Positions 31,549-41,880 of a DNA stretch of 41,880 nt are shown one piece after another. A model generated the notes under the pieces. It worked only from the letters and a program-made list of their open reading frames with translations. It did not search any database and was not told the DNA's origin. Within the stretch, counting starts at the first letter, position 1. Every line of letters starts with the position of its first letter. Source of the DNA: Xenophilus sp. E41 (GTDB lineage: Bacteria; Pseudomonadota; Gammaproteobacteria; Burkholderiales; Burkholderiaceae_C); NCBI RefSeq assembly GCF_003671765.1, contig NZ_QPIB01000034.1, positions 1 to 41,880 of the forward strand, in the 5' to 3' direction. Position numbers and translations under genes: made by a program.

Positions 31549-31822
31549 AGAAGAGTTGGCGCGGATCGCCAAGCGGCGGCGGTTCGACGCGAGAACGCTG
31601 GAGATTGCTCACCGCCTGTTCATCGGCAAGGAGGAGCCCATGCTCCTTAAGGCGGAATACGGCGTGATCCACCAGCGCATCTACGCCATTCGCCGAGCGG
31701 TGCTTAAGGACGCCATGCCGGCAGGAACTGCAGAAGTCACGCTGCGTGGCCCGGTGGGGGCGATCGAGGCCGCGCAGCGCGCGTTCGATCGGTACATGGA
31801 AAAGCACGCCTCAGCGGCGTGA
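31529..31822 (+). CDS. KorA/TrfB-like transcriptional regulator
   Basis: A 97-residue protein. The stretch ARTLEIAHRLFIGKEEPMLL followed by KAEYGVIHQRIYAIRRAVLK lines up with the TrfB/KorA helix-turn-helix region (TIEIARGVLVDGKPQ... then GLTRGAVSQAVHRVW). The next block, MPAGTAEVTLRGP, matches the segment after the HTH in KorA. With ParA (IncC) and ParB (KorB) upstream, this recreates the IncP-style central control operon. The family call comes from remembered KorA sequence, not a search. Likely target: operator palindromes such as 29276-29296. Confidence 0.65.
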   Translation: MTVTIDEEELARIAKRRRFDARTLEIAHRLFIGKEEPMLLKAEYGVIHQRIYAIRRAVLKDAMPAGTAEVTLRGPVGAIEAAQRAFDRYMEKHASAA

Positions 31823-31832
31823 ACGGCGCGGA

Positions 31833-32885
31833 CTACACCACGTCGACGGCGGCCGGCAGCACGCGGTCATAGCGCCTCATCTCCGCCGGGTCGACGCCCA
31901 TCCACGCGGCCACCTGGTCGGGCGGTGTGCCTCTTCGGAGCTGGCGCATGGCAAAGGTATGCCGCAGCCGGAAAGATCCGCCTTCGCGGGAATCCATACC
32001 GGCGTCTTCGAGGACCTGACGCGCATTCTTGTACTGGGAGTTGGCAAGCCATGGTTTGCCGGTACGCGTCGACGGGAAGAGGTGTTCGCCAACGACCCCC
32101 GCATCGGCCCGCACCTGGAGCCAGTAGTGGAGCAGCTCTGCAGCCCAAGGTGCGACCGGTGTCTCCCTCGGCTTGGATGTGCCGTTGCCCGGTACCTGGA
32201 GCTTCCAGATCTGGTCTCGGGTGCGACCACCGTGCGCAATGGGGGAGTGGAGGGTCAGCGCGCGCACATCCCCGGGTGTCAGGCCGGCCCCTAGTTGCAA
32301 GGCCACGGAAGCGCGATTGCGCACCTCTTGCCAGGTCATGGCAGCCAAGGCATCGCGGTTGCGGCCAGGCCGAGGCCGGGCGGCCGACAGATGCGTCATG
32401 AGCTGTCGCGCCTCAGGAGCCGACAGGTACTCGGGCAGTGGGTCTTTGGTCTCGACCTCCGAATAGCGGACCTCGGGGTTGGCCAGGACCCAGTCCGAGG
32501 CGGAGGTATTGGGGAAGGTGTCGGTCCGCGCGGCATAGTGGCGCAGCACCCGGTCGATGAGGCGCATGAGGCGCAGCACATAGCGTGGCGACAGGGACCG
32601 GTCGGCGGCTTTCTGACCGAAGCGGGCCGCCTGGTAGGCCTGCAGATCCTCAATCGCCAGCGATTCGAGTGTGACCCGAGGCGACTGGCCCAGGCACCAG
32701 CCTGAGAAGCTGTCCCACATCGCTTGATAGACCTCGGTCACGCCCGGCTGTCGAAGCGAGCCACTGGCGCGCTGGCCGGCCAGCCAAGTCGCGAACGCCT
32801 CCTGCCAAGCCACAGCGGGGCTGAGGGCGGCAGGCTCAACATCGAACAGGGAGGCGGTCAAACCGCGGGGAAGGGGAGAGGGCAT
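31833..32885 (-). CDS. Divergent tyrosine recombinase
   Basis: A 350-residue protein. Residues 25-145 form a core-binding helical domain and residues 150-345 the catalytic domain. Recognisable elements are ALQLGAGLTPGDVRALTL (box I), a lysine strand (GNGTSKPRETPV, K238 candidate), FRLRHTFAMRQL (box II, R308) and RRYDRVL with the likely nucleophile Y339. The usual Arg I position is threonine (T202, though R208 is close) and the first histidine of HxLRH is phenylalanine (F305), so the active site is unusual. The start codon abuts a 16-bp inverted repeat that may be its binding or recombination site. Convergent with the KorA-like gene. Confidence 0.8.
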   Translation of the reverse strand: MPSPLPRGLTASLFDVEPAALSPAVAWQEAFATWLAGQRASGSLRQPGVTEVYQAMWDSFSGWCLGQSPRVTLESLAIEDLQAYQAARFGQKAADRSLSPRYVLRLMRLIDRVLRHYAARTDTFPNTSASDWVLANPEVRYSEVETKDPLPEYLSAPEARQLMTHLSAARPRPGRNRDALAAMTWQEVRNRASVALQLGAGLTPGDVRALTLHSPIAHGGRTRDQIWKLQVPGNGTSKPRETPVAPWAAELLHYWLQVRADAGVVGEHLFPSTRTGKPWLANSQYKNARQVLEDAGMDSREGGSFRLRHTFAMRQLRRGTPPDQVAAWMGVDPAEMRRYDRVLPAAVDVV

Positions 32886-32967
32886 AAATCAACTAACGGA
32901 CTGCGCTCGTATTCTGGTCGACGGGGTGTGTTTTTGGAAGTCTGTTCGCCTTCCGTTAGTTGATTTA
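32885..32967. repeat. 16-bp perfect inverted repeat beside the recombinase gene
   Basis: TAAATCAACTAACGGA (32885-32900) and its exact reverse complement (32952-32967) flank a 51-bp spacer. The left copy begins at the recombinase start codon and the right copy lies about 67 bp upstream of it. Perfect 16-bp arms in AT-rich sequence within a GC-rich region suggest a paired recombinase-binding site: an attachment site, an invertible segment or an autoregulatory operator. No third copy was seen in the window. Confidence 0.75.
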
Positions 32968-33205
32968 AGAAGTAGTGCCCGGATGGGGGCCGCCAGGTGG
33001 AGCCAACTGAGTCGACCGAGTGACCGCGCCAACTCCCAACTTAGGTCGTGGCGCAGTGCGGGATCACATGGCCCACTGGACAGGATTGGCAATGAAGATC
33101 ACCGACTCAGCTCAGGCTCGCCGCGTGCTTAGCGCCAATTGCGTAGCATCGGATCGCCCGCTACGAACGCCAATCGTCTTTAGATTGGCCGTACCATTGA
33201 TCGTG

Positions 33206-34921
33206 CTAGGCTGGTGCCGCTGTGGTTGCGAATTGAGCGCCCATCGCTGGCTTGTCAAGCTCTAGGACCACTTTTCTCGCTTCGCGACGAAGGTTCTCGA
33301 CAGGATAAGTTCTGACCAGCCGAGGACCTTCGATTTCAAAAGAGAAACGTTCAACAAGGCACTCCGCAGCGACCAACGGGTTCGACTCGTAGATCAACAT
33401 ATAGTTGCGCCTAGTCCAAGCCAGCACGGCTGTTTGAAGCGCCCGATCATGACGGTCCGAACCCATTGCGCCGGGCTGAAGACCTAACACATTCAAGCAG
33501 AAGCCGAGGATCTTGGCTCCTTTGAAGTTCGGAAACTTCTCCAACTTGACGATCTCGTCATAGAGCAAACGTCGAACCTTCGTCTTGATTAGGCGTCCTG
33601 CTGGTCCGTCCAGGTTGTTCAGGTGGAACAACGCCGACCACACCGCGTTGTGCTGCACATCCCAACACAGCGTCCATGGCGCTCTGACGCACGAAGCATA
33701 GAAGATCAGCTCGAAGATGAGCCTTGCGAGGTCGTCATAGATGGTCTTGCCTACCTCCATGCGCCGCAGACGATATTTGGCATTCTCAGGGACGGGGAGG
33801 CCCTCGAGCTTCGTCACAGCGTCCTCAACGAACTTCACCACCACATAACACCGCTGAATCGAATCCGAGTTCCAGCGTTCTTCTTGCCCATTAACTCTCG
33901 CAAGATCCATGCATGCACGCTGTATGCGATCGAAAGCTCGGTACAGCGCTGTGGATCGGCGATGAAGTTGATTCTTCGCCACGTAGCTACCAAGTGTGAT
34001 CAGAACGGCTCGACAGTAGGCTTGAAGTTGTTCGGCGTCCCACTCACCGGTTCCAACGGAACCCGGATCCAAAAGCGTGCCAACGCTTTCAACCAGCGAA
34101 TAGTTGGAAAACAGGGCCTGACTGAGGGGCTTGTGGTAGCCGATCAGGCCCGACCGATAGCCGTCCGCTTCGTGGAATAGGAAGGAATCCCGATTGTGAA
34201 GTGCCTCACGGACGATGTTGGCGCCAAAGGTCTCGATCTGCACGCCAAACTTCTTTGTGGCGTCGATCTCCGAGAACAACGCCCATGCTGTGCCAGGCGA
34301 AGACTTAACAATCGCTCGACAGAATCTCTGGTCGGCAATCAACAGAAGAAGATCATTCGCATAGCCGACCGCTCGCTCTTTCTTCGTCTTGAGCTCCAGA
34401 TTAGTCCGTGATCCATGCAGGTTTCGGTCTGTTGCGAACGAGATGAGAGAGCGCGCTGAATCTGCGAGTTCGTCGGCGACGATCCCCAACTCCTCGGGCG
34501 CACCTCTGACGATTGAGGAGTACAGCGCGCCGGCGAACCGCTCAGCATTGCGCTGACCAAATCGCGGAGGCCGGATAAAAGCGAACCATGCCCACGCCAA
34601 AAACGTCAGAAAGAAGATGCCGCCCAAAAGTCCTTGCCATAAGGCCGGTGTTATGAAGTGCCCCTTCGGCACATACCACTGCTCAGCGCGCCAAAGATCG
34701 GTAAGCAGCGTGAGTGCGCCGATGATCGCCACCATCCAGAACGTCGTCGCTCGAAGCGGAAGCGGCGCGACCCTGATCCTGAACTTGTAGCGAACGTCGG
34801 CGAGCGTCCAAGCCAAGACCATCAGTGCCAAACCAGCCAAGAATTCCGAGAATCCGAAGAACTTGGGTGCGCTTGCTTCGAGTTGGATGAAACACAATAT
34901 CCACTGGCAACGTTCGTTCAA
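33206..34921 (-). CDS. Unrecognised membrane protein with large soluble domain
   Basis: A 571-residue protein; ATG 34921 follows CAGGAGATCG at good spacing. Three hydrophobic segments lie in the first 130 residues (FLAGLALMVLAWTLADV, ATTFWMVAIIGALTLLTDLW, LLGGIFFLTFLAWAWFAFI). A mostly helical cytoplasmic region of about 440 residues follows, with no motif I recognise. GC content and codon use are visibly lower than in the T4SS genes, suggesting separate acquisition. It stands alone between the recombinase and the dnaE2 operon. Position in cargo next to a recombinase makes an accessory, perhaps defence-related, role possible but unproven. Confidence 0.7.
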   Translation of the reverse strand: MNERCQWILCFIQLEASAPKFFGFSEFLAGLALMVLAWTLADVRYKFRIRVAPLPLRATTFWMVAIIGALTLLTDLWRAEQWYVPKGHFITPALWQGLLGGIFFLTFLAWAWFAFIRPPRFGQRNAERFAGALYSSIVRGAPEELGIVADELADSARSLISFATDRNLHGSRTNLELKTKKERAVGYANDLLLLIADQRFCRAIVKSSPGTAWALFSEIDATKKFGVQIETFGANIVREALHNRDSFLFHEADGYRSGLIGYHKPLSQALFSNYSLVESVGTLLDPGSVGTGEWDAEQLQAYCRAVLITLGSYVAKNQLHRRSTALYRAFDRIQRACMDLARVNGQEERWNSDSIQRCYVVVKFVEDAVTKLEGLPVPENAKYRLRRMEVGKTIYDDLARLIFELIFYASCVRAPWTLCWDVQHNAVWSALFHLNNLDGPAGRLIKTKVRRLLYDEIVKLEKFPNFKGAKILGFCLNVLGLQPGAMGSDRHDRALQTAVLAWTRRNYMLIYESNPLVAAECLVERFSFEIEGPRLVRTYPVENLRREARKVVLELDKPAMGAQFATTAAPA

Positions 34922-35043
34922 TTCCGATCTCCTGATTAGATGGGACCTCCGGCTGACGCACTGTAGATGACCGGCAGGAAATTGCGTTTCCTGTCTGCAT
35001 TGCGATGCTTGCTATTCGAAGTGCAGGGTGTCCGCCGTTCGGA

Positions 35044-35373
35044 TCAGGGCGTTAGCTTGCGGCCGAATCGACTGGAGACGATCGCGCGCATGCTCGCGAC
35101 AAGCCGTGTAGGCCCCTCCATCCAGACACCTCGTGACGGTCCGGGTCGGTCGTCGCTGGGAACCACGACGGCACACCAGACCCAGTTGCGCGCGGGCATC
35201 GGGGCGCTGTGGACCTTGAACCGATACATGATGGGGCCGCCAGCCTCGTAGCTTGTCGAATAGCTTCCAACTTGCGCGAGCCAGCTTTTAATCGGCTCGG
35301 TTTCTGGTCGCCATCCGTCGCACCGAGCCACCCATCGATCGAGCTCGACGCCCGAGAGTTCGGAGATCAGCAT
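35044..35373 (-). CDS. NinX-like DUF2591 family protein
   Basis: A 109-residue protein from ATG 35373, two bases after the dnaE2 stop. Its opening, ISELSGVELDRWVARCDGW, matches the start of the phage NinX/DUF2591 family (EL-G-x-LD-x-WVA). Later regions (PIMYRFKVHSAPMP, WVWCAVVV) are beta-rich. The function of the family is unknown. Tight coupling to dnaE2 implies co-expression under SOS control. The longer frame upstream is a shadow of dnaE2. Confidence 0.65.
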   Translation of the reverse strand: MLISELSGVELDRWVARCDGWRPETEPIKSWLAQVGSYSTSYEAGGPIMYRFKVHSAPMPARNWVWCAVVVPSDDRPGPSRGVWMEGPTRLVASMRAIVSSRFGRKLTP

Positions 35374-35375
35374 GG

Positions 35376-38582
<3,207 letters not shown>

Positions 38583-38784
38583 TCATACAGTATTCCAAAC
38601 TCCACCCCGGCTGCGTCGGCCGTTACACAAAATCGTTGGCTGCAGTGCGGTTCGATCCGTTGCGCGCCAGCGTCGGGAAGAGGCTGCGCCGCGCTGGGCG
38701 GAACAAAGTCACACCCACTCGCGGCGATCGGTGCCACAGTGGGGCAGGGCGCTTGTGCGCCCGTGTGGACATCGGAGGACCAAC

Positions 38785-39216
38785 ATGAGCACGTTGGAGA
38801 AAACTGAAGGGCAGGGCGGCCGGTTTCCCGACTGGCCCCTGGAAAGGATGCTGCGAGGCATCGCCGTCACCGTGGCGCTGGCGGGCGCATCTGCGTGTTG
38901 GGGGCAGGGTAGGCCGTCTGGCCTGGACGAGGCCGCGCTGCAATACGAGGCGGACTACCGGGTCGTGGCAGCGCGGTGCGGCACGCCGGCCTTCGAGAAG
39001 AAGTTCTTCATGCAGTCGCAGCAGTTCGTGGCCGCGAGCAATGGCCAGGACAAAACGGCGACCGCGCGGCAGGAAAGCACGATCCGCGCGTTGCGACGCA
39101 ACCCCATCACGCTGATCGGCTCGCAGTCGGACTGCAAGGCACAGGGTGACGAGCTCAAGCGGGTCATGGACGAGCGCAGCCGCGGCCGCAGCGCGCAGCG
39201 CGGGCGCGGCAGGTAG
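38785..39216 (+). CDS. Hypothetical secreted protein
   Basis: A 143-residue protein from ATG 38785, preceded by GGAGGACCAAC. A hydrophobic stretch (about 24-40, LRGIAVTVALAGASACWG) suggests a signal peptide or anchor. Cysteines at about 38, 65 and 117 and a strongly basic C-terminus (ERSRGRSAQRGRGR) follow. No family recognised. It is divergent from dnaE2 and shares its upstream region, so the SOS box may also affect it. Confidence 0.55.
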   Translation: MSTLEKTEGQGGRFPDWPLERMLRGIAVTVALAGASACWGQGRPSGLDEAALQYEADYRVVAARCGTPAFEKKFFMQSQQFVAASNGQDKTATARQESTIRALRRNPITLIGSQSDCKAQGDELKRVMDERSRGRSAQRGRGR

Positions 39217-39250
39217 GCGCTCTGCCAGCAGCCAGCGCCCCGCGCCCAAG

Positions 39251-39277
39251 AAAAAGGCCCACCCCGAAGGGTGGGCC
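39251..39277 (-). terminator. Rho-independent terminator (minus strand)
   Basis: GGCCCACCC-CGAA-GGGTGGGCC (39256-39277) forms a perfect 9-bp stem. Read on the minus strand the loop is the extra-stable C(UUCG)G type and the stem is followed by TTTTT (39255-39251). It would stop leftward transcription toward the dnaE2 region. On the plus strand, after the 38785 gene, no T-run follows, so termination there would be weaker. Confidence 0.75.
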
Positions 39278-39423
39278 AAGGCAGACCGAGGAGGAGGGTT
39301 CACGTTCTCTCGTGAGCCGATCTGCAGCTTCAATCTAAGGTGACATCGTCCGCCGGCGGGTAGGATGAAGGCGCACATGCCCCTGTGCCGGGCGTGTTGC
39401 CTCTACCTCGATCGCTGCCGCCC

Positions 39424-40404
39424 ATGTGCTATTCCGCCCAGGTCCGTGCCGAGTACGCTGCTTTCCAGCGCATGTTCCCGAGCTCGAAGCTTTCGCTGAA
39501 AGGCTTCTGGGAGATCTACTGGCGCCGACGCGAGCAGCCCAAGCCGGTGATGCGCTTCTCCAAGGCGATGGATGCGATGTTTGCCAGGCCGCAGACGGAC
39601 GAAGAGCAGAAGATCCACGCGCTCATCCAGGAGTACGACGCCGAGCTCACGACGGCGACGGAGCAGGGGCTCTTCAAGCAGCGCAAGCGCCTGGCGGATG
39701 CGGAGCGCACGCTGACCACCAAGGTGACGAAGAAGGCCCAGGACGACCAGCGCATCGCCACCAACAAGATCAAGGACGCGCTGCGCAAGCTCGAGGACCT
39801 GCGGCGCACGGAGCTTGTGGAGCAGGACTATCGGATTTTTCCGGGGTGGTGGGCACCGGTGTTGATCGTGGAGGAGGGCGAACTCGTGGTGCGGCCGATG
39901 CGCTACCTGTGCAGGCCGCCGGGCAAGCCGGCCGACTACGACGTCAAGTTCTCAGGGGCGTACAACGCGCGGCGGGACAACCTCAAGAGCAGTTTCTGGA
40001 AGGGCGAGTTCGGGCAAACGCACGCGATCGCTCTGATCCCGGTGTTCTACGAGAACGTTGTGCGGCACCTCGCGGAGCACCGCGAACTCGGCCCGGGCGA
40101 GACGCCCGAGAACATCGTGCTGGAGTTCAGGCCGCAGCCGCAGCGGACGATGACCGTGGCGTGCATCTACTCCCACTGGACGCCGCCGGCAGGGTCGGAT
40201 GAGACTGAGCTTTGGTCGTTCGCGGCGATCACGGATGAGCCGTTGCCGGAGGTCGCGGCGGCGGGGCATGACCGAACGATCGTGGCGCTCAAGCCCAAGA
40301 GCATCATGCCCTGGCTGACGCCGCAGGGGCGATCTCACACAGAGCTAGACACGATGCTCGAGGACAAGGAGCGGCCGTACTACGAACACCGGATGGCAGC
40401 CTGA
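39424..40404 (+). CDS. SRAP-domain protein (YedK/HMCES family) with coiled-coil insert
   Basis: A 326-residue protein from ATG 39424, so that Cys2 follows the initiator as the family requires (MCYSAQ). Expected catalytic residues are visible: C2, N181 in NARRD, E210 in PVFYENV and H282 in GHDR. SRAP proteins crosslink through Cys2 to abasic sites in single-stranded DNA and protect them. Unlike the usual roughly 220-residue enzymes, residues about 45-130 form a long charged coiled coil (EQKIHALIQEYDAEL, then KIKDALRKLEDLRRTEL) inserted after the N-terminal segment. It lies near SOS-controlled dnaE2, suggesting a DNA-damage module. Confidence 0.85.
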   Translation: MCYSAQVRAEYAAFQRMFPSSKLSLKGFWEIYWRRREQPKPVMRFSKAMDAMFARPQTDEEQKIHALIQEYDAELTTATEQGLFKQRKRLADAERTLTTKVTKKAQDDQRIATNKIKDALRKLEDLRRTELVEQDYRIFPGWWAPVLIVEEGELVVRPMRYLCRPPGKPADYDVKFSGAYNARRDNLKSSFWKGEFGQTHAIALIPVFYENVVRHLAEHRELGPGETPENIVLEFRPQPQRTMTVACIYSHWTPPAGSDETELWSFAAITDEPLPEVAAAGHDRTIVALKPKSIMPWLTPQGRSHTELDTMLEDKERPYYEHRMAA

Positions 40405-40638
40405 ATTCCTCAGGTCGTGCGTCCTCTCTGAACAGCGACACGGCGATTGAAAACGGCGATCCGGGCGTCATGCTTCAACTTCATGGTCCTTACGTCGACC
40501 TCAACGGCGAGAGTTCCACACTCATCCCACCATACGTGATCCTTTGCGCCCTCCTTGCATCGCAGCTCCGTGCGCTTCGCCGACGTTCTGAATGTCCGAC
40601 TCCGCCCCAACTCAAAGCCTCAATGGCATCGGTAGAAG
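40405..40638. other. 234-bp region with no convincing gene
   Basis: Lower-GC sequence between the SRAP gene and the convergent DUF6527 gene. A 66-codon minus-strand frame (40610-40410) follows the DUF6527 gene but has no clear ribosome-binding site or recognisable domain. No strong terminator hairpin was seen. Confidence 0.35.
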
Positions 40639-41127
40639 CTACGATCGAATCTTGCGCCAGAGTCGTTTGCACAGCTCTCTCAATCCCTCCCCTCGCCGAG
40701 CGGGATGCGATTGCGTTTCAATCGACGCCTCGACTTGGAGGTTGCTGCCGGCGTTCGTTTTCTGGCGATGTTGCTGTGGACTATCCGAGCCGTAAAAGTG
40801 GCGCTTTCTTGCCGCGCTCATCTGACGCACGGCCGCCACCTCGGCGTTGCTCATCGACTCGGTCCATTCGACCTTCCCGCCAGAAATCCAGTAGTGCGAT
40901 CTGCACTTGAAGGCATGATTTCCGATCGATGGCTCCAAAGACACTGAGCGGCCATCAAAGAAAAGATGCCAATCTTCAGGTGCGAGAGGCGTAATCGTCT
41001 CCATCCCGCATCCGCAGGCACATCGGTGCCCAGCGACAGCATGCTCCATCGAAACATACAGCACGCCTTCTTCCAATGAATCTGGAAGGAGCTCGACAAA
41101 TTTCGATTCCAGTCTCGTTTGCCTCAC
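40639..41127 (-). CDS. DUF6527 family protein
   Basis: A 162-residue protein. The blocks VELLPDSLEEGVLYVSMEHA, then CACGCGMETITPLAPEDWHL, and CRSHYWISGGKVEW are the DUF6527 pattern. Cysteines at about residues 36, 38, 40 and 75 could bind zinc. DUF6527 genes commonly accompany ThiF/E1-like and ubiquitin-like genes in bacterial conjugation-type systems, and here the upstream gene is ThiF-like with a 4-nt overlap. GC content is lower than in the backbone. The family's biochemical role is not established. Confidence 0.75.
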   Translation of the reverse strand: MRQTRLESKFVELLPDSLEEGVLYVSMEHAVAGHRCACGCGMETITPLAPEDWHLFFDGRSVSLEPSIGNHAFKCRSHYWISGGKVEWTESMSNAEVAAVRQMSAARKRHFYGSDSPQQHRQKTNAGSNLQVEASIETQSHPARRGEGLRELCKRLWRKIRS

Positions 41128-41732
41128 TGATCTTTCTCCTCGTTGGAGATCTGATTCAGACTCAGCGAAAACGTGGTGTTGAAGTCGTTTCGATCACTCA
41201 GGTAGATGCCACTCAACCGCTTCCACTTGAAGATAGCCATCAACGCGTTCATGCAATTCAGCTCAGCAATCTGGATGTTCGAGCGATAGAGATCATCCTC
41301 GCGATCAACGACTGGTAGCCGGGCGCGCGCCTCTGGGCGACTCTCGGGTGAGCTCGTAGTCAGGCGGCAACTCCCCCAGAGGTTTTGATGATCATCGGTG
41401 AGGTTCACGCCCATCCCAGCGTCCAGAAATATCGTGGACGTGCTCTCAAGCGCGTCCGCGATAAGTTGCCGAACGGATCCTTTGTCCACGCAAACGAACA
41501 CAAAGTCATAGCCCATTAGGGCCGCAACGTTGACTTCCGTGATCATCTCAGCGTGAGCGACGATTCCTCGGTGCATTGCCGAATAGATCTCGTGGAAGTA
41601 CGCCACCTTGTACAGTTGCCGATCGAGCGTCTCGCGAGAAGAAGCGCCAGGGGCTCGGAACGCGTTGTGCTGAAAGTAGCGATCGCCATCGAAAAGATGA
41701 ATCTCCCTCACGTGCGTCTTAGCCAGAAAATC
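41124..41732 (-). pseudogene. ThiF/E1-like adenylyltransferase, truncated by an IS66-type element
   Basis: The remaining roughly 202 residues begin at DFLAKTHVREIHLFDGD, equivalent to the segment just after the GxGGTGS nucleotide-binding loop in ThiF proteins that carry an N-terminal DUF6791 (E2-like) domain. QHNAFRAPGA, FVFVCVDKGSVRQLI and an LDAGMG strand follow. The loop itself and everything upstream are gone. An in-frame ATG at 41753 lies inside the insertion-sequence end, so a short product (209 residues) could be made but would lack the ATP-binding loop. It overlaps DUF6527 by 4 nt. Confidence 0.75.
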
Positions 41733-41880
41733 GTGAGCGTCTGGCCGTCCCATCTTGACGGCGATCAGCGTTCAGGCCTGCACTGATGTCCAGCGATGCG
41801 GCAGCAGCTCGGCGAGTCGGGAGTTGGGCAGTGCCGGCAGACGCTGCAGCACATCACGCAGGTAGGCCCACGGGTCGTGC
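41733..41880 (-). mobile_element. End of an IS66-family insertion sequence (partial)
   Basis: From about 41733 the sequence GTGAGCGTCTGGCCG resembles an IS66-type terminal inverted repeat, and ThiF homology stops at exactly this point. The transposase gene ends 39 bp inside the element. The rest lies beyond the window, so the terminus is inferred from the homology breakpoint and the repeat-like sequence. Confidence 0.65.
41772..41880 (-). CDS. IS66-family transposase TnpC, C-terminal fragment
   Basis: The last 35 residues are present: DPWAYLRDVLQRLPAL, then SRLAELLPHRW and a short tail to TGA at 41774-41772. This is the typical IS66 TnpC C-terminal pattern. The catalytic part is to the right of the window. 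Confidence 0.75.
   Translation of the reverse strand, partial: HDPWAYLRDVLQRLPALPNSRLAELLPHRWTSVQA

Noticed and set aside
33092-33265. 57-codon plus-strand frame starting MKITDSAQARRV
   Set aside because: It runs into the 3' end of the 571-residue gene, has no recognisable domain, and its ribosome-binding site is unclear.
40410-40610. 66-residue minus-strand frame after DUF6527
   Set aside because: No clear ribosome-binding site or family; kept only as a possibility in the gap entry.

Overview
The window is GC-rich, densely packed mobile DNA, most like a conjugative plasmid or integrative conjugative element from a high-GC proteobacterium. Burkholderiales or Xanthomonadaceae fit best, judged from codon usage and gene families rather than any marker gene. 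No replication initiator, rRNA, tRNA, CRISPR array or resistance gene was found. Both ends are cut inside insertion sequences: an IS3-type element on the left and an IS66-type element on the right. Each has damaged the gene beside it.

Layout. 1-1031: IS3 remnant, then a scar in which the N-terminal half of a tyrosine integrase is fused to the C-terminal tail of a DUF3363-type relaxase. 1.2-6.0 kb: accessory genes (XRE-type regulator; a coupled minus-strand set of DUF6283, methyltransferase-like and small protein; a PIN-like protein coupled to a multi-pass membrane protein). 6.2-8.7 kb: a long imperfect palindrome in front of a very large ParB-family protein. 8.96-10.94 kb: mobilization module with a candidate MOBP-type nic site, a ribbon-helix-helix accessory protein and a relaxase with an HxHxH motif. 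11.1-14.2 kb: unknown genes, a possible SOS box, and a ribbon-helix-helix/zeta-toxin-like pair.

14.25-29.2 kb is a long minus-strand VirB/VirD4 type IV secretion operon, read from right to left: secreted coiled-coil protein, small basic protein, VirB2, B3, B4, B5, small membrane protein, B6, B7, B8, B9, B10, B11, VirD4, LPD7-domain protein, secreted phospholipase-D-type nuclease, TraX. VirB1 is not visible. Divergent from it, 29.5-31.8 kb holds a maintenance and regulation operon: parA (interrupted by an in-frame TGA), parB/korB-like, a membrane protein and a KorA/TrfB-like regulator. The intergenic region between the two operons carries a perfect operator-like palindrome.

31.8-41.9 kb is accessory cargo: a divergent tyrosine recombinase with a perfect 16-bp inverted repeat at its 5' end, an unrecognised 571-residue membrane protein of lower GC, an SOS-box-controlled dnaE2 with a coupled NinX-like gene, an unusual SRAP-family (abasic-site DNA-protein crosslink) protein, and the remains of a DUF6527/ThiF E1-like system cut by the IS66 element.

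Together the relaxase, oriT candidate, VirD4 and VirB channel would process and transfer the DNA, and the ParA/ParB/KorA-like genes would stabilise it and set expression. The dnaE2 and SRAP genes point to a DNA-damage-tolerance cargo.
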